A DNA stretch of 64,000 bases from Scatomonas sp963928055 (GCA_963928055.1 CAWVDN010000001.1:1501382-1565381); one strand, 5' to 3'; shown: positions 8,881-18,287, counted from the stretch's first letter. The notes: generated from the sequence alone by a model not told the origin. Numbers and translations: made by a program.

Positions 8881-9041
8881 TTTACGGATGTTCCCCTTGT
8901 ACTTTTCTTTCTTCCTTAAAGCATCAGTTCCGGCGGCCCGGTCTTGCCGGCCCCCCGCCGCCTTCCTGTGCCCTCCGCTGTCCCGGGAGAAGGCCTGTTT
9001 CCCTCTGCCCGGAAACAGCCGGTGTTTTTACGCATGGTTTT

Positions 9042-9070
9042 ATTGTAATCTGTCTCCGGAAAATCAGCAA
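9042..9070 (-). promoter_or_regulatory. Promoter of the large surface protein gene
   Basis: Minus strand TTGCTG (9070-9065), a 17-bp spacer and TACAAT (9047-9042), about 160 bp before the ATG at 8880. It starts just past the stop of the preceding small gene. Confidence 0.6.
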
Positions 9071-9077
9071 CCGGAAA

Positions 9078-9470
9078 TTAAAAAAAAGTTCGACATTTTC
9101 TCCGGCTGCACCGGCGGCGGTATATTTCATGATAGAGCAGAACCTCTATCAGATCCCGCAGATTCTCCTCCTGCTCTCCGCCGGCAGGCGCCTCCCCCTG
9201 CTCCTTCAGCCTCTTTTCGATCTTTCCGCAGAGCCGGCGCATCATCCACCGATCCGGATATTCATCATACATTCTGCTCCCGCCGTACTCCAGCCGGTCG
9301 CATTCTTCCTCCGCCAGTTCCTGGATCCGGGCAGCTTTTTTCGACCAGCAGGCTTTCATTCTCTGCAGATCCCGGCGCTGTTCCCACTCCTCCTCTGTCA
9401 GCCAGGGCATGGGATATGACATATAAAACGGCATCGGCTTTTCATAAAACATCTGCAAGCACCTATCCAT
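9078..9470 (-). CDS. Conserved-looking small protein of unknown function
   Basis: A 130-residue, charged, Tyr/Met/Arg-rich protein. The N-terminus MDRCLQMFYEKPMPFYMSYP has an aromatic-Met-Pro pattern, followed by a highly charged helical region (about 35-80) and a Cys/Arg-rich tail. There is no signal peptide or membrane helix. ATG at 9470 is chosen because a weak AGAAAG lies upstream; ATG at 9494 and TTG at 9524 are alternatives without better sites. I do not recognise the family. The composition is reminiscent of small sporulation-associated clostridial proteins, which is a guess. Confidence 0.5.
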   Translation of the reverse strand: MDRCLQMFYEKPMPFYMSYPMPWLTEEEWEQRRDLQRMKACWSKKAARIQELAEEECDRLEYGGSRMYDEYPDRWMMRRLCGKIEKRLKEQGEAPAGGEQEENLRDLIEVLLYHEIYRRRCSRRKCRTFF

Positions 9471-9517
9471 TATCGTTCTTTCTATCCTATGCATTTCTGA
9501 AAAAAGTGTGAACTTTC

Positions 9518-9546
9518 TTGCCAAACCTTCGGAGGCGTACTAAAAT
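9518..9546 (+). promoter_or_regulatory. Promoter of the 9592 membrane protein gene
   Basis: TTGCCA (9518-9523), a 17-bp spacer and TAAAAT (9541-9546), 45 bp before the ATG at 9592, which has AAAGGAGG just upstream. Confidence 0.6.
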
Positions 9547-9591
9547 CACCCATAACAGACAGACTGATCCTGTGCGCAAAAGGAGGATCCC

Positions 9592-10539
9592 ATGGAACGT
9601 TTTCAATTTCTCTTCCAGCTGGCCGGACATTTTCGGTCTCTGGGAGTTTTTCTTCAGAATTACGGCACCTTACTCGCTATTCCCGGACTGGCGCTTTCTC
9701 TCCTGAACTGTTTTTTCGGCTTCCGCCTGAGAAAATTCTGGAGCGCGGCGGCCGGATTTCTGGCCGGCGCAGCCGCGGGTCTTTGGATCTGCCTGCATTT
9801 TGATCTTTCTTCCGCGGCCCTGACGCTTCTTGCAGCGCTGGCCGGCGGACTTCTCTGCGGAGCGGCGGCCTTTCTTCTGTACCGGGCAGGACTTTTTCTC
9901 CTCTGCTCCGGCCTGACTGTATTTGTCGCCGTGCGGCTTCTGCGTCCGGAGACAGCGGCGGCTCTTTGGATCTGCCTGCTCTCCGGGATCCTGGTGGGGA
10001 TCCTTGCCCTGCTGCGGGAAAGGCTTACCGTTTCCCTGGCCACAGCCATCGGCGGCGGCTTGGGGATCCGCGGAATTTCTGCTGGTCCTCACAGGTATGG
10101 ATTCCCCGTTCCTGCTTCTGCTCCTGACTCTGCTCTTTGCCTTTCTGGGGATCCTGGTCCAGTTAAAGCCCTGGAAGCCGAAAGAATACTGGGATGAACA
10201 GGATCAGAAGCTCCGGAAGAAAGAGAAAAAAGCCGGGAAAGGCCGACGCCGGCGCCGCCGGATCCGGCGAAGCAAAAAAAAGCCCCGGAAAAACGCCGAA
10301 AGCAAAAACCGGCGCGGCAGAAAAAAGCCGCTGACCATGCTGACCGCGCAGACCGCGTTGACCGTACCGGCCCCGTTGACCGCGCCGACCGTGCGGACCG
10401 CGCTCCCGCTCCGGCTGCAGGGACCGCCGATCCGGATCTGTCGGCAGTCCGGCAGGAACTTTCTCAGGAGGTCAGCGAGATCTACCGACAGGAACAGGAA
10501 AACAGCCTGAAAGAGGCCCCGCGGGATCAGGAATCCTGA
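9592..10539 (+). pseudogene. Frameshifted polytopic membrane protein (DUF4203/TMEM198-like)
   Basis: Starts at ATG 9592 behind AAAGGAGG. The first 155 codons encode five or six hydrophobic segments in the style of DUF4203 proteins. At about 10060 (GGCGGCGGCTTGGGG) the sensible reading moves to the +1 frame, continuing as GSAEFLLVLTGMDSPFLLLL and ending the membrane part with KPWKPKEYWDEQDQ. At about 10230-10260 it returns to the original frame for a charged tail rich in ADRADRVDR-type repeats, then LSQEVSEIYRQEQE and a stop at 10537-10539 inside the terminator. As written, the first frame stops at 10197. Either the gene has two indels or the sequence has two errors; the continuity of sensible protein across both points argues that a full gene existed recently. 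Confidence 0.6.
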
Positions 10540-10555
10540 TCCCCGGGGCTTTTTC
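10516..10555 (+). terminator. Terminator overlapping the end of the 9592 gene
   Basis: Stem GCCCCGCGGGATCAGG / CCTGATCCCCGGGGC with a 3-nt loop, followed by TTTTTCTTTCT. The last codons of the upstream reading frame lie inside the stem. It also separates the convergent lipoprotein gene. Confidence 0.85.
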
Positions 10556-10564
10556 TTTCTCTTT

Positions 10565-11656
10565 TTAGTCGTAGAGATATTTTTCACTTTCCTTTTTTTC
10601 CAGCACCTTCTGATCGATCCACTGATATCCTGTGTCGATCTTCCGGTCCACCGGCTTTTTTCCTCCGCCGCCCGCAGAGCCGCCGCCACAGAGGCATATC
10701 CCATTCCCCTGGGATTCTGGCAGATCGTCCCTGCCAGCCGCCCATCCCGGATGGCTTCCAGCTGCTCCTCCTCCGCGTCAAAGCTGACGATCACCGGACC
10801 GCTCTCCTCCCCCTGCCGCTCCAGAACCTGGACCGTTACGGTGGAGCTGGTACAGAAAAGTCCGTCCAGATCCGGATACGTTTCCCGCAGCTGATCCCAG
10901 AGCTCTGCCGCGGTCTGCTCTTCATCCTCATACAGAATATCCATGACTTCCACCTGGGGATATTCTTTCTGGATCTTCTGAAGAAAGCCCTGCACTCTCT
11001 GCTGACTGGTCTCCGTGTGCTTACTGTAAGACAGCACGGCCACCTGGCCTTTTTCTCCGATCTCCCGGCAGAGCCGGTCCGCGGCCTCAGCGGCCGCCGC
11101 CCGGTTGTCCGTCATACAGGAAGCGGCCACCAGCTCGCTTTCAATGCCTGAGTCCAGGATCACCACAGGGATCTCGCTTTCTGCCGCTGTTTCCATCTGG
11201 GCTTCACAGGACTGCATATCAATGGCGGCCAGGCACAGCGCTGAAGGATTTTCCGCCAGGACCGCATCCAGCGTATTGATCTGCGCGTCCACCGCGTCTC
11301 CTCCTTCTCCTTCCACCCCGTCTATGGTCGCGTATACTTTTTCTTCGCCGGTATACCCCAGCTCCTCATTGATCTCCTCCACCGCCTGTTCTGCCCCTTC
11401 CTGGACGGCCTTCCAGTAGGGGGTGCTGAGATCCTTGAGGACAAGGGCTAGATGGGTGCCGGGCCGGGGATTCAATCCCTGTACGTCCATATATTTTTGT
11501 TTTTTTCCTTCTTCCAGAGGGAGTTCAATGCTGTCCTCCAGTCGAGCGCTGCGTGGACCGGCCGGACACGCTGACAGGATCCGCGTTTTCTCCGCATCCC
11601 ATAAGGATCACTGTCAGCAGGCCTGTCAGAAAGATTTCTGTTCGCCTTTTCATCAT
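10565..11656 (-). pseudogene. Sugar-binding lipoprotein (RbsB/LacI-type periplasmic-binding fold), two frameshifts
   Basis: The reading begins MMKRRTEIFLTGLLTVILMG followed by Cys, a lipoprotein signal with lipobox LMGC, at 11656 behind GAGAGG. In that frame it stops after about 43 codons. The main body is in another frame from about 11530 to 10662 and is a clear Peripla_BP_4-type protein: THLALVLKDLSTPYWKAV, IPVVILDSGIESELVAASCM, GLFCTSSTVTVQVLE, GTICQNPRGMGYASV. At the T6 run 10656-10661 (A6 on the coding strand) a further one-base shift restores a normal ending, KPVDRKIDTGYQWIDQKVLE, and a stop at 10565. It would bind a sugar or similar small ligand for an ABC transporter or sensor, but no permease is adjacent. 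With both shifts it should not yield a full protein unless these are sequence errors. Confidence 0.7.
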
Positions 11657-11684
11657 GGCATCTGCCTCTCTGCGCTTTGCTATC

Positions 11685-11713
11685 ATTATACACAAAAAAG
11701 CCCGGAAATCCAA
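11685..11713 (-). promoter_or_regulatory. Promoter of the sugar-binding lipoprotein gene
   Basis: Minus strand TTGGAT (11713-11708), 17-bp spacer, perfect TATAAT (11690-11685), about 30 bp before the ATG at 11656. Confidence 0.7.
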
Positions 11714-11734
11714 TCCATAGGACTTCTTTAATTC

Positions 11735-12421
11735 TTAATCCTTTATGAAGGCCGCGCAGTCAAAATCCCGGAACTGTTCTCCCTTTGGTTCGCAGCGGAA
11801 CCACAGTCTCTGCCCGTTGGAAGGGCTCAGAAAACTCAGGGTACAGGCGCAGAGTCCAAGGCCTCCCCGGCCCACCCGGCTGCCGCCGTATTTCCGGTCC
11901 CCGGCCAGAGGCATACCGGCCTGAGCCAGCTGCACCCGGATCTGATGATGTCGTCCGGTCCGCAGGCGGATCCCCAGCAGCGCTCTTCCGTCCGCTGTCC
12001 TCTGGAGGCACCGGTATTCCAGCTCCGCCCGCTTTGCCCCCGCGGTTCCCCGGGGAACCACCCGGGAAGAATTGTTTCTCCCGTCTTTCTGAAGATCATC
12101 CACCAGCCTTCCCTGGTCCTCCGCCGGAGCCGCCGCGGCCACTGCCAGATATTCCTTGCGCATATCGTCGCTCTGTACCTGTTGGGAGAGGCTTGCCGCT
12201 GCCCGCCGGTTCCGGGCAAATACCAGAAGCCCCTCCACCGGCTGGTCCAGCCGGTGGACCACCGCCAGATACGGCTCCCGGCCTTCCTCCGCATACAGCT
12301 CTCCTTTCAGCCAGTGCTCCACATCCATCTCCCCGACTCTGGCTGTCTGCACCGGGATCCCGGAAGGTTTATACACCACCAGAAAATCTTTCGTTTTTTC
12401 TATGATCTGTATTCTGTTCAT
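11735..12421 (-). CDS. RluA-family pseudouridine synthase
   Basis: A 228-residue RNA pseudouridine synthase. The catalytic motif HRLDQPVEGLLVFAR (about residues 50-64) contains the essential Asp in the RluA-type HRLD context; RTGRHHQIRVQLA matches the conserved C-terminal RxGRxHQIR motif. No S4 domain is present, as in the short RluA/YlyB-like members that modify rRNA or tRNA. The ATG at 12421 is preceded by AAAGGAA; the longer frame to 12508 has no ribosome-binding site and covers a terminator. The exact target uridine cannot be deduced. Confidence 0.88.
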   Translation of the reverse strand: MNRIQIIEKTKDFLVVYKPSGIPVQTARVGEMDVEHWLKGELYAEEGREPYLAVVHRLDQPVEGLLVFARNRRAAASLSQQVQSDDMRKEYLAVAAAAPAEDQGRLVDDLQKDGRNNSSRVVPRGTAGAKRAELEYRCLQRTADGRALLGIRLRTGRHHQIRVQLAQAGMPLAGDRKYGGSRVGRGGLGLCACTLSFLSPSNGQRLWFRCEPKGEQFRDFDCAAFIKD

Positions 12422-12454
12422 TGCGGATCCATTCCTTTCGGCTGAATCGTAACG

Positions 12455-12490
12455 CAAAAAAATCCCCGTGTCAACTGTTCCCAAGGGGAT
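12455..12490 (-). terminator. Terminator closing the AT-rich transcription unit
   Basis: On the minus strand ATCCCC ... GGGGAT (6-bp arms, 17-nt interior that can partly pair) is followed directly by TTTTTTTG. It lies upstream of the pseudouridine synthase start and would end transcription coming from the promoter at 13185-13213. Confidence 0.6.
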
Positions 12491-13184
12491 CCGTCCACGA
12501 GGATACAACGTCGACAGCCGTCTTATCGGATTTCTTTATCTCAATAAAACGGCTGTCTTAATGTTCTTCTTTATTCAATTGTCTTTTACCCTTTTCCTTT
12601 TCTCGTATTTTGTATTTCTTTTCCCTGCATCGTAAGTTCTTCTTTCATTCTCTGAGGAATTACTTTGTGGAATCTTACTTAGAAAGTTTATATGCGATCT
12701 ATATGATAATAAAAAGTTTCCTGATATAATTTCTCGTCTTATATCATTTCAGCAGCTATACTTATACTTTCACCGGATACAGTGCCTGTTCGATTTTTCT
12801 TTTCTACTTACGACTGGAAATTACTTTCCCTTCCTGTACTTTGGATCAATATAGATAATTGCTCTTCTTTCTTCCGTTTCTTTACACGGAGAAGAAGTCT
12901 TTTTATTATTTTTGTGGTATGTATTCAATATGAGTACCTACTGCATATACCTTTCATGTTCTTCATCAATTTTTCTTCTTTTGCTTTTCAGCTTCTTCTT
13001 TTTTGATGATCTTCCTTTTTTCTCTCTTATGAAAGGTCTTTCTTGCCGGGAATATCAGGTAATACCACTCTCATATTGATGGTTTGAAGGTTCTGTTGCC
13101 AATGGACTGCACCTCCTTACTAGATTTCACTCCCTCATCTGGTCTTCCTTACCAGATTTGTTTGTTCTCTCTGTTGATGATTGT
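12491..13184 (-). other. AT-rich region with promoter and terminator but no intact gene
   Basis: About 700 bp of markedly AT-rich DNA between GC-rich neighbours. Its minus strand is purine-rich. A perfect-spacing promoter (13185-13213) and a terminator (12455-12490) bracket it. Near the 5' end an AAGGAGGTG (about 13107-13115 in plus coordinates) precedes a TTG opening a 15-codon peptide (MATEPSNHQYESGIT), then stop. Beyond, all three frames contain short Lys/Arg/Glu-rich stretches broken by stops. An inverted repeat (GACAGCCGT ... ACGGCTGTC) lies at about 12512-12558. It could be a decayed foreign gene or a non-coding RNA. The plus-strand frame at 12782-13006 has no ribosome-binding site and I do not call it. 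Confidence 0.5.
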
Positions 13185-13213
13185 ATATTAACAGATGATC
13201 CTCCTTTTGTCAA
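13185..13213 (-). promoter_or_regulatory. Strong promoter driving the AT-rich unit
   Basis: Minus strand consensus TTGACA (13213-13208), exactly 17 bp, TAATAT (13190-13185). The most consensus-like promoter in the chromosomal half of the window, yet it has no long gene behind it. Confidence 0.7.
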
Positions 13214-13444
13214 CACATTTTTATAAAAAAATTTAATTTAATTATTTTCGCAATTTTCAAACACTTATAATCTATAAATAGTATAAATTATATATATTTT
13301 TCAGATTATTTAAACAAGATCCTGATGGGACCTCCTCTGCCCAGGAAGAAGCGCCGGCGGGGTGTTTATAGAAAAAGAGCCGCCTCTCCGGGGCATCGCA
13401 TGCGGTCCGCGGAGCAGCAGCTCTCTCTTTCTGTTTCTGTTGGA

Positions 13445-15733
13445 TCAGCCTCTGTAGTAGTTGATGAGGCAGCCTTTCAGGATGATCTCCCGCTCGTCTT
13501 CGGTCAGATCTCCCAGCTTCAGCTCAAAGGGCGTCAGTTTGCCGCCGGATACAGCGTAAGCCTGGATCACCTCCGCCTTCTCCTCTACTTCCCTGCGGAT
13601 CTCCGGCAGGAAAATGTAGTCTCCGTTGGCGAAAGGCAGGTCCCCGGCAGGGATCAGCAGCGGCAGCATGCCCCAGTTGATCAGGTTGGAGCGGTAGCGC
13701 TTGGTGGCGTACTCGTTGGCCACGTTGGCCCAGCCTCCCAGCACTTTCTGGCAGGAAGCCGCCTGCTCTCTGGCAGAGCCGTCTCCGGGCTTCACGGCAA
13801 AGATGGTGGAACCGATGCCCAGATTGTCGTTCTTTACATTCCCGAAAGTCTGCTTTACCGTATCCAGCACGGCCTGCAGTTCCGGCAGGGCGGCAATGGG
13901 ATCCTCCCCTGCTTCCAGGGCTTTCTCCGCTTTCTGCACCTCCTTGGCCCGTCCCACGTAGGCCGGATCCTTTCTGGAAAGGGTAAATTCCGCCAGGCCC
14001 AGGGGATTGGACCGGTAGGAAGAGGTCTCTCCGGAGGGGATCAGCTCGTCGGTGGTGGTGACGGGATCGTGGATCTCGGAAACCACTTTCAGCAGCAGAT
14101 GTTCCGCCAGGGCCGGCATCTTGGGCCAGTCCTTGATGTTGGGGCCGAAGTGGATCTCCACAGAAGGATCCGCCTGGCCGTGGCTGTCAAAGACACGGTT
14201 GGCGTAGATCTGGCTGTCGAAGTGATACACCGGACGGCTGTAGGTGCCGGCGTACTCCGTCGCCGGGGTCAGATACCCCTTGTTGGCCGCGGTAGCGGCG
14301 ATGGACCGGGCGTCCATAAGAGCCACAGAGGAGATCTGTCCGCTCTGGATCTTGGAGCCTTCCCGGTTGGGGAAGTTTCTGGTGGTGTGGCGGATGGAGA
14401 AGGCGTTGTTGGCCGGCGTGTCTCCCGCGCCGAAGCAGGGGCCGCAGAAGGCGGTCTTCACAATGGCTCCCGTCTCCATCAGGTCCGCGATCTTTCCGTT
14501 CTTTACCAGTTCCATATAGATGGGGGTGCTGGCCGGGTACACGCTGAGGGTAAATTCGTCGGCGCCGATGCTGTGTCCTTTCAGGATGTCCGCGGCGTCG
14601 CAGATATTCTCAAACCCGCCGCCGGCGCAGCCGGCGATGATGCCCTGGTCTACCAGCAGCTTTCCGTTGTGCACTTTATTCTTCAGAGTGAAGGGAACTT
14701 TTCCGTCCAGAGAGACGGCAGCCCTCTTCTCCACCTCTTCCAGGATATCCATCAGGTTGCTGTTCAGCTCCTCAATGGTGTAGGTATTGCTGGGATGGAA
14801 GGGCATGGCGATCATGGGTTTGATCTTATCCAGCTCTACGGTGATCACTCCGTCGTAGTAGGCCACCGCTCCCGGGTTCAGTTCCTTATATTCTCCGCTT
14901 CTGCCGTGGATCTCGTAATACTCTTTGATGGCGTCGTCGGTTCTCCAGATGGAGGACAGACAGGTGGTCTCGGTGGTCATGACGTCCACGCCGATACGGA
15001 AATCCGCGCTTAAGCTGGAAACGCCGGGGCCTACAAACTCCATAACTTTATTCTTCACATAGCCGCAGTCAAAGACCGCCCCGATAATGGCCAGGGCCAC
15101 ATCCTGGGGGCCTACGCCGGGAGCGGGAGCTCCGGTCATGTAAACGGCCACCACCCCGGGCATGGGGATATCATAGGTCTTGTTCAGCAGCTGCTTGACC
15201 AGCTCCGGACCGCCCTCGCCCATGGCCATGGTTCCCAGAGCGCCGTAGCGGGTGTGGGAATCAGAGCCCAGGATCATCTTTCCGCCGCCGGAGAGCATCT
15301 CTCTGGCGAACTGATGGATCACCGCCTGATGAGGCGGAACGTAAACGCCGCCGTATTTCTTGGCGCAGCTGAGGCCGAACATGTGGTCGTCTTCGTTGAT
15401 GGTACCCCCCACGGCGCACAGAGAGTTGTGGCAGTTGGTGAGCACATAGGGAATGGGGAACTTCTCCAGTCCGGAAGCCCGGGCTGTCTGGATGATCCCT
15501 ACAAAAGTAATATCATGAGAAGTCAGCTTATCAAATTTGATCTGCAGTTCTTTCATATTTCCGGAAGTATTGTGGACTTCCAGGATGCCGTAGGCAATGG
15601 TCTGCTTCCTGGCCTCTTCCGGAGTCGTGGAAACACCGGCCTCCGCCTGAAGTCTGGCAGCCGCTTCCCCGTCCGCGGGGATCACGGTCCGGCCGTTTAC
15701 CAGGTAAGCGCCTCCGTCAAGTAACTGTATCAT
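13445..15733 (-). CDS. Aconitase-family hydratase
   Basis: A 762-residue aconitase-superfamily protein. Visible landmarks are ILGSDSHTRYGALGTMAMGE (substrate loop), GAIVKTAFCGPCFGAGDTPA (the paired cluster-ligand cysteines of CGPC) and GIIAGCAGGGFENI. These support a [4Fe-4S]-dependent hydro-lyase acting on a tricarboxylate or related acid. The long single-chain layout and N-terminal region are closer to the YbhJ-like 'hydratase' branch than to AcnA or LeuC, so the substrate is uncertain. The ATG at 15733 has GGAGGAAAG upstream; the frame extends to 15781 without a second site. It has its own promoter at 15777-15805 just after the histidine kinase stop. Confidence 0.85.
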   Translation of the reverse strand: MIQLLDGGAYLVNGRTVIPADGEAAARLQAEAGVSTTPEEARKQTIAYGILEVHNTSGNMKELQIKFDKLTSHDITFVGIIQTARASGLEKFPIPYVLTNCHNSLCAVGGTINEDDHMFGLSCAKKYGGVYVPPHQAVIHQFAREMLSGGGKMILGSDSHTRYGALGTMAMGEGGPELVKQLLNKTYDIPMPGVVAVYMTGAPAPGVGPQDVALAIIGAVFDCGYVKNKVMEFVGPGVSSLSADFRIGVDVMTTETTCLSSIWRTDDAIKEYYEIHGRSGEYKELNPGAVAYYDGVITVELDKIKPMIAMPFHPSNTYTIEELNSNLMDILEEVEKRAAVSLDGKVPFTLKNKVHNGKLLVDQGIIAGCAGGGFENICDAADILKGHSIGADEFTLSVYPASTPIYMELVKNGKIADLMETGAIVKTAFCGPCFGAGDTPANNAFSIRHTTRNFPNREGSKIQSGQISSVALMDARSIAATAANKGYLTPATEYAGTYSRPVYHFDSQIYANRVFDSHGQADPSVEIHFGPNIKDWPKMPALAEHLLLKVVSEIHDPVTTTDELIPSGETSSYRSNPLGLAEFTLSRKDPAYVGRAKEVQKAEKALEAGEDPIAALPELQAVLDTVKQTFGNVKNDNLGIGSTIFAVKPGDGSAREQAASCQKVLGGWANVANEYATKRYRSNLINWGMLPLLIPAGDLPFANGDYIFLPEIRREVEEKAEVIQAYAVSGGKLTPFELKLGDLTEDEREIILKGCLINYYRG

Positions 15734-15776
15734 GGTCTTTCCTCCTTCAAAATCAGTATCACTTACGCTACCTTTT

Positions 15777-15805
15777 AGCATATATTATTTTACTGATTTT
15801 CGCAA
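15777..15805 (-). promoter_or_regulatory. Promoter of the hydratase gene
   Basis: Minus strand TTGCGA (15805-15800), 17-bp spacer, TATGCT (15782-15777), about 45 bp before the ATG at 15733 and directly abutting the stop of the kinase gene. Confidence 0.6.
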
Positions 15806-15806
15806 G

Positions 15807-18287
15807 CTAAAATCCTGCGCCCTCTTTCCCTCCGAAGGGCGCTTCCCCTCCCCGGGATTCCGGAAAAGTCAGGATCGCCTTGAACAGATCCCCGTCCACG
15901 TACAGTTCAAAATCTCCGCCCATAAGGACTACCAGGTTTTTGGCAATGGAAAGGCCCAGCCCGCTGCCCTCGGTGGTCCGGGAGCTGTCCCCCCGGACAA
16001 ACCGCTCCATGAGCTCGTCGGCGCTGATGTTCAGGGTCTGTTCCGAGACATTTTTGATGGAGAACATGACCATTCCCGCCTTTTTCACCACGTCCACGTA
16101 GATCCTGGTGGAAGGCATGGCGTATTTGGCGGCATTGCCGTAAAGGTTCTCCAGCACCCGCCAGATATAGCGTCCATCCGCTTTTATGCCGGCGTTTTCC
16201 AGAGGCAGGCGGCAGACCAGTTCCAGGTCCCGTGCCTCAAAGCGCTCGCTGAACTCCCCGTTTACCTGCTGCACCAGCTCGTTCAGGTTCAGGGTAACGA
16301 TCTCCAGCTTTACGTTGCCGGAACTGGCCCGGGAAGCCTCCACCAGGTTCTCCGCCAGCTGCTTCAGCCGCTGGGATTTTTTCTCCAGGATATCAATATA
16401 GTTTTTGATCCGGGGATCCTGGATATTTTCCCGCTTCAGCAGATCCACATAGTTGATGATAGAAGTCAGGGGGGTTTTCAGATCGTGGGACACATTGGTG
16501 ATGAGATCCGCCTGCATCCGCTCGTTTTTCATCTGCCTGCTGACGGATTCCTTCAGCCCCTGGCCCATGGAGTTCACCAGCTTCGCCAGTTCCAGATTAT
16601 CACCCCGGAGTTCCGCGGTGTCCACCTGATAATCCAGATTTCCCGTGCCGATCTGCTTTAACCCCTCCTCTACGGTCTGCTTGCCCGCAGCGTCCCGGAG
16701 CATATAGAGCAGCACCAGGATATCCAGCACCAGGCAGAAGAGGTGCCCGAACATTCCCGTATTGGGCAGCAGGATAAAATGGATGAGGATCAGCAGGATC
16801 CCTGCCCAGATCACCCGGGTGGAGGCCTTTCTGGCTCCGTAGGCCTTCCGTCCCAGGCTGATCACCGCCCGCAGAAGGCTTCGCTCCCACAGGTTATGCG
16901 CCTTCAGCCGCCGCACCAGGGAATAGTAGAGCAGCAGGAAGATCCCTGTATCCAGCACCACCGCCGCCGAGGTAAAAGCCAGCGACAGAGGCGAAAGCCG
17001 TTCAAAATAATAGGCCAGTTCCATCAGCGCCCGGCCGGTAACGGCCATGGCAAAAAAGAGCAGCAGCAGGAAGCCCGCCCCCGCCGCCTCGGTGGGCAGC
17101 CGGTCAAAGGCGTACAGCCGGATTTCTTTGTTCTCCGGATTCCTGCCGGACTGCAGGGTTCCCGCCACCAGGCAGGCCGCCGCCAGCGCAAGTCCCGCCG
17201 CCGCCAGCCCCAGCAGAAGATTCTTATAGGGGATCAGGCTGTCAAAAAACTCCGCCCTGGCCCGATAGTCATCCTCCAGGGGATATCCGGAGCGCAGGCC
17301 CAGGATAACGGTTTCCTCCTCGCCGAGAAGGGAATTCAGGGACAGATACTCCTGCAGGCGGTATCCCGCCGGCGTATCCGGAAAAGAACCACCCTCCGTC
17401 AGAGTGCCCGCCTCTCTTGTGTAGGAGATCCGCAGAGGCCAGCCTTCCATCTGCCGGAGGATGTCCTCCGTTTCCTCCCCGGCCCAGGAGTTTACGTTGG
17501 TGTAGACCTTTTCGCCGTCGGAGATATAATAGCAGAAATTGCTGTTCTGCAGAGCGGTCCCCTCTTCCAGGGCCCACATGTATTCCGCAGCCTGGGAGGC
17601 TTTTCGATAAAGATTCATGTACAGGTCGTACAGGGATACTTCATTGGGGTGCGCGGCGGCGTAGTCCGCCAGGGTGGAGCCTGCAGCGGTGCGCACGCCT
17701 GCCTCCGCCTCCGTCTGGTACCCGTACCCGTAAAGATACAGGAACTGCGGGCTGAACTGGACGCCTCCGGCTACGCTCTGGAGATGCTCCCAGAGATCCC
17801 CGCTCATAAAATAGCTTCCGTACTCCGCTCCGGCGCTTTCCGAAGCATCCTCCTGAAGTTCCTCCCCGGCCATTCCCTGGGAATCCTCCGCCAGCTCTCT
17901 CAGCTGGTCGGAAACGCCGCTGGCGTACAGGCTGTACAGATCCTCCAGGGTGTAGGCGGTATTTTTATCCGGCTCCGAACCTTCCGCCCCGGCAAGGTCC
18001 ACCAGCCGCTCCGGATCGTATCTTCCCTCCACGTCAAAGCGGGATCTCTGCTCCAGATAATTCGAGAGAAGAGACAGATCGTAGATCATCCGCTCCCCGC
18101 AGCCGTCCGTCTCCGGATACTCCGTCTCCTCTTCCAGCTGAAAGGGATCCGTGCTGCTGACACTGCCCAGATGCAGCAGGGCGCTGCCGAACAGGGCGCA
18201 GAGCAGGACTCCGCAGAAGGTCAGCAGCACCATCAGCACTTTTAAAGTATTTCCGTAAAAAATCCGGTTTTGTTTTTCAGCTTCCAT
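15807..18287 (-). CDS. Two-component sensor histidine kinase
   Basis: An 826-residue membrane sensor kinase. An N-terminal membrane helix (about 12-38) is followed by a large acidic extracytoplasmic region (about 40-330) rich in Tyr and Glu, then a block of about six membrane helices (about 335-530), a HAMP-like linker (GTGNLDYQVDTAELRGDN), the dimerisation/phosphoacceptor motif NVSHDLKTPLTSIINYVDLL with the His, and the ATP-binding boxes NLYGNAAKYA and GSGLGLSIAKNLV. It pairs with the response regulator 39 bp upstream in the same operon. The sensory region is not a family I recognise. The ATG at 18287 has GAGAGGAG in front; the longer frame to 18317 lacks a site. Confidence 0.9.
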   Translation of the reverse strand: MEAEKQNRIFYGNTLKVLMVLLTFCGVLLCALFGSALLHLGSVSSTDPFQLEEETEYPETDGCGERMIYDLSLLSNYLEQRSRFDVEGRYDPERLVDLAGAEGSEPDKNTAYTLEDLYSLYASGVSDQLRELAEDSQGMAGEELQEDASESAGAEYGSYFMSGDLWEHLQSVAGGVQFSPQFLYLYGYGYQTEAEAGVRTAAGSTLADYAAAHPNEVSLYDLYMNLYRKASQAAEYMWALEEGTALQNSNFCYYISDGEKVYTNVNSWAGEETEDILRQMEGWPLRISYTREAGTLTEGGSFPDTPAGYRLQEYLSLNSLLGEEETVILGLRSGYPLEDDYRARAEFFDSLIPYKNLLLGLAAAGLALAAACLVAGTLQSGRNPENKEIRLYAFDRLPTEAAGAGFLLLLFFAMAVTGRALMELAYYFERLSPLSLAFTSAAVVLDTGIFLLLYYSLVRRLKAHNLWERSLLRAVISLGRKAYGARKASTRVIWAGILLILIHFILLPNTGMFGHLFCLVLDILVLLYMLRDAAGKQTVEEGLKQIGTGNLDYQVDTAELRGDNLELAKLVNSMGQGLKESVSRQMKNERMQADLITNVSHDLKTPLTSIINYVDLLKRENIQDPRIKNYIDILEKKSQRLKQLAENLVEASRASSGNVKLEIVTLNLNELVQQVNGEFSERFEARDLELVCRLPLENAGIKADGRYIWRVLENLYGNAAKYAMPSTRIYVDVVKKAGMVMFSIKNVSEQTLNISADELMERFVRGDSSRTTEGSGLGLSIAKNLVVLMGGDFELYVDGDLFKAILTFPESRGGEAPFGGKEGAGF

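Noticed and set aside
6613..8919. Plus-strand frame of 768 codons opposite the large surface protein
   Set aside because: Antisense of a real gene with signal anchor, promoter and terminator; composition typical of an opposite-strand shadow.
12782..13006. 74-codon plus-strand frame in the AT-rich stretch
   Set aside because: No ribosome-binding site, Phe/Ser-rich composition from pyrimidine-rich DNA; the promoter and terminator point the other way.
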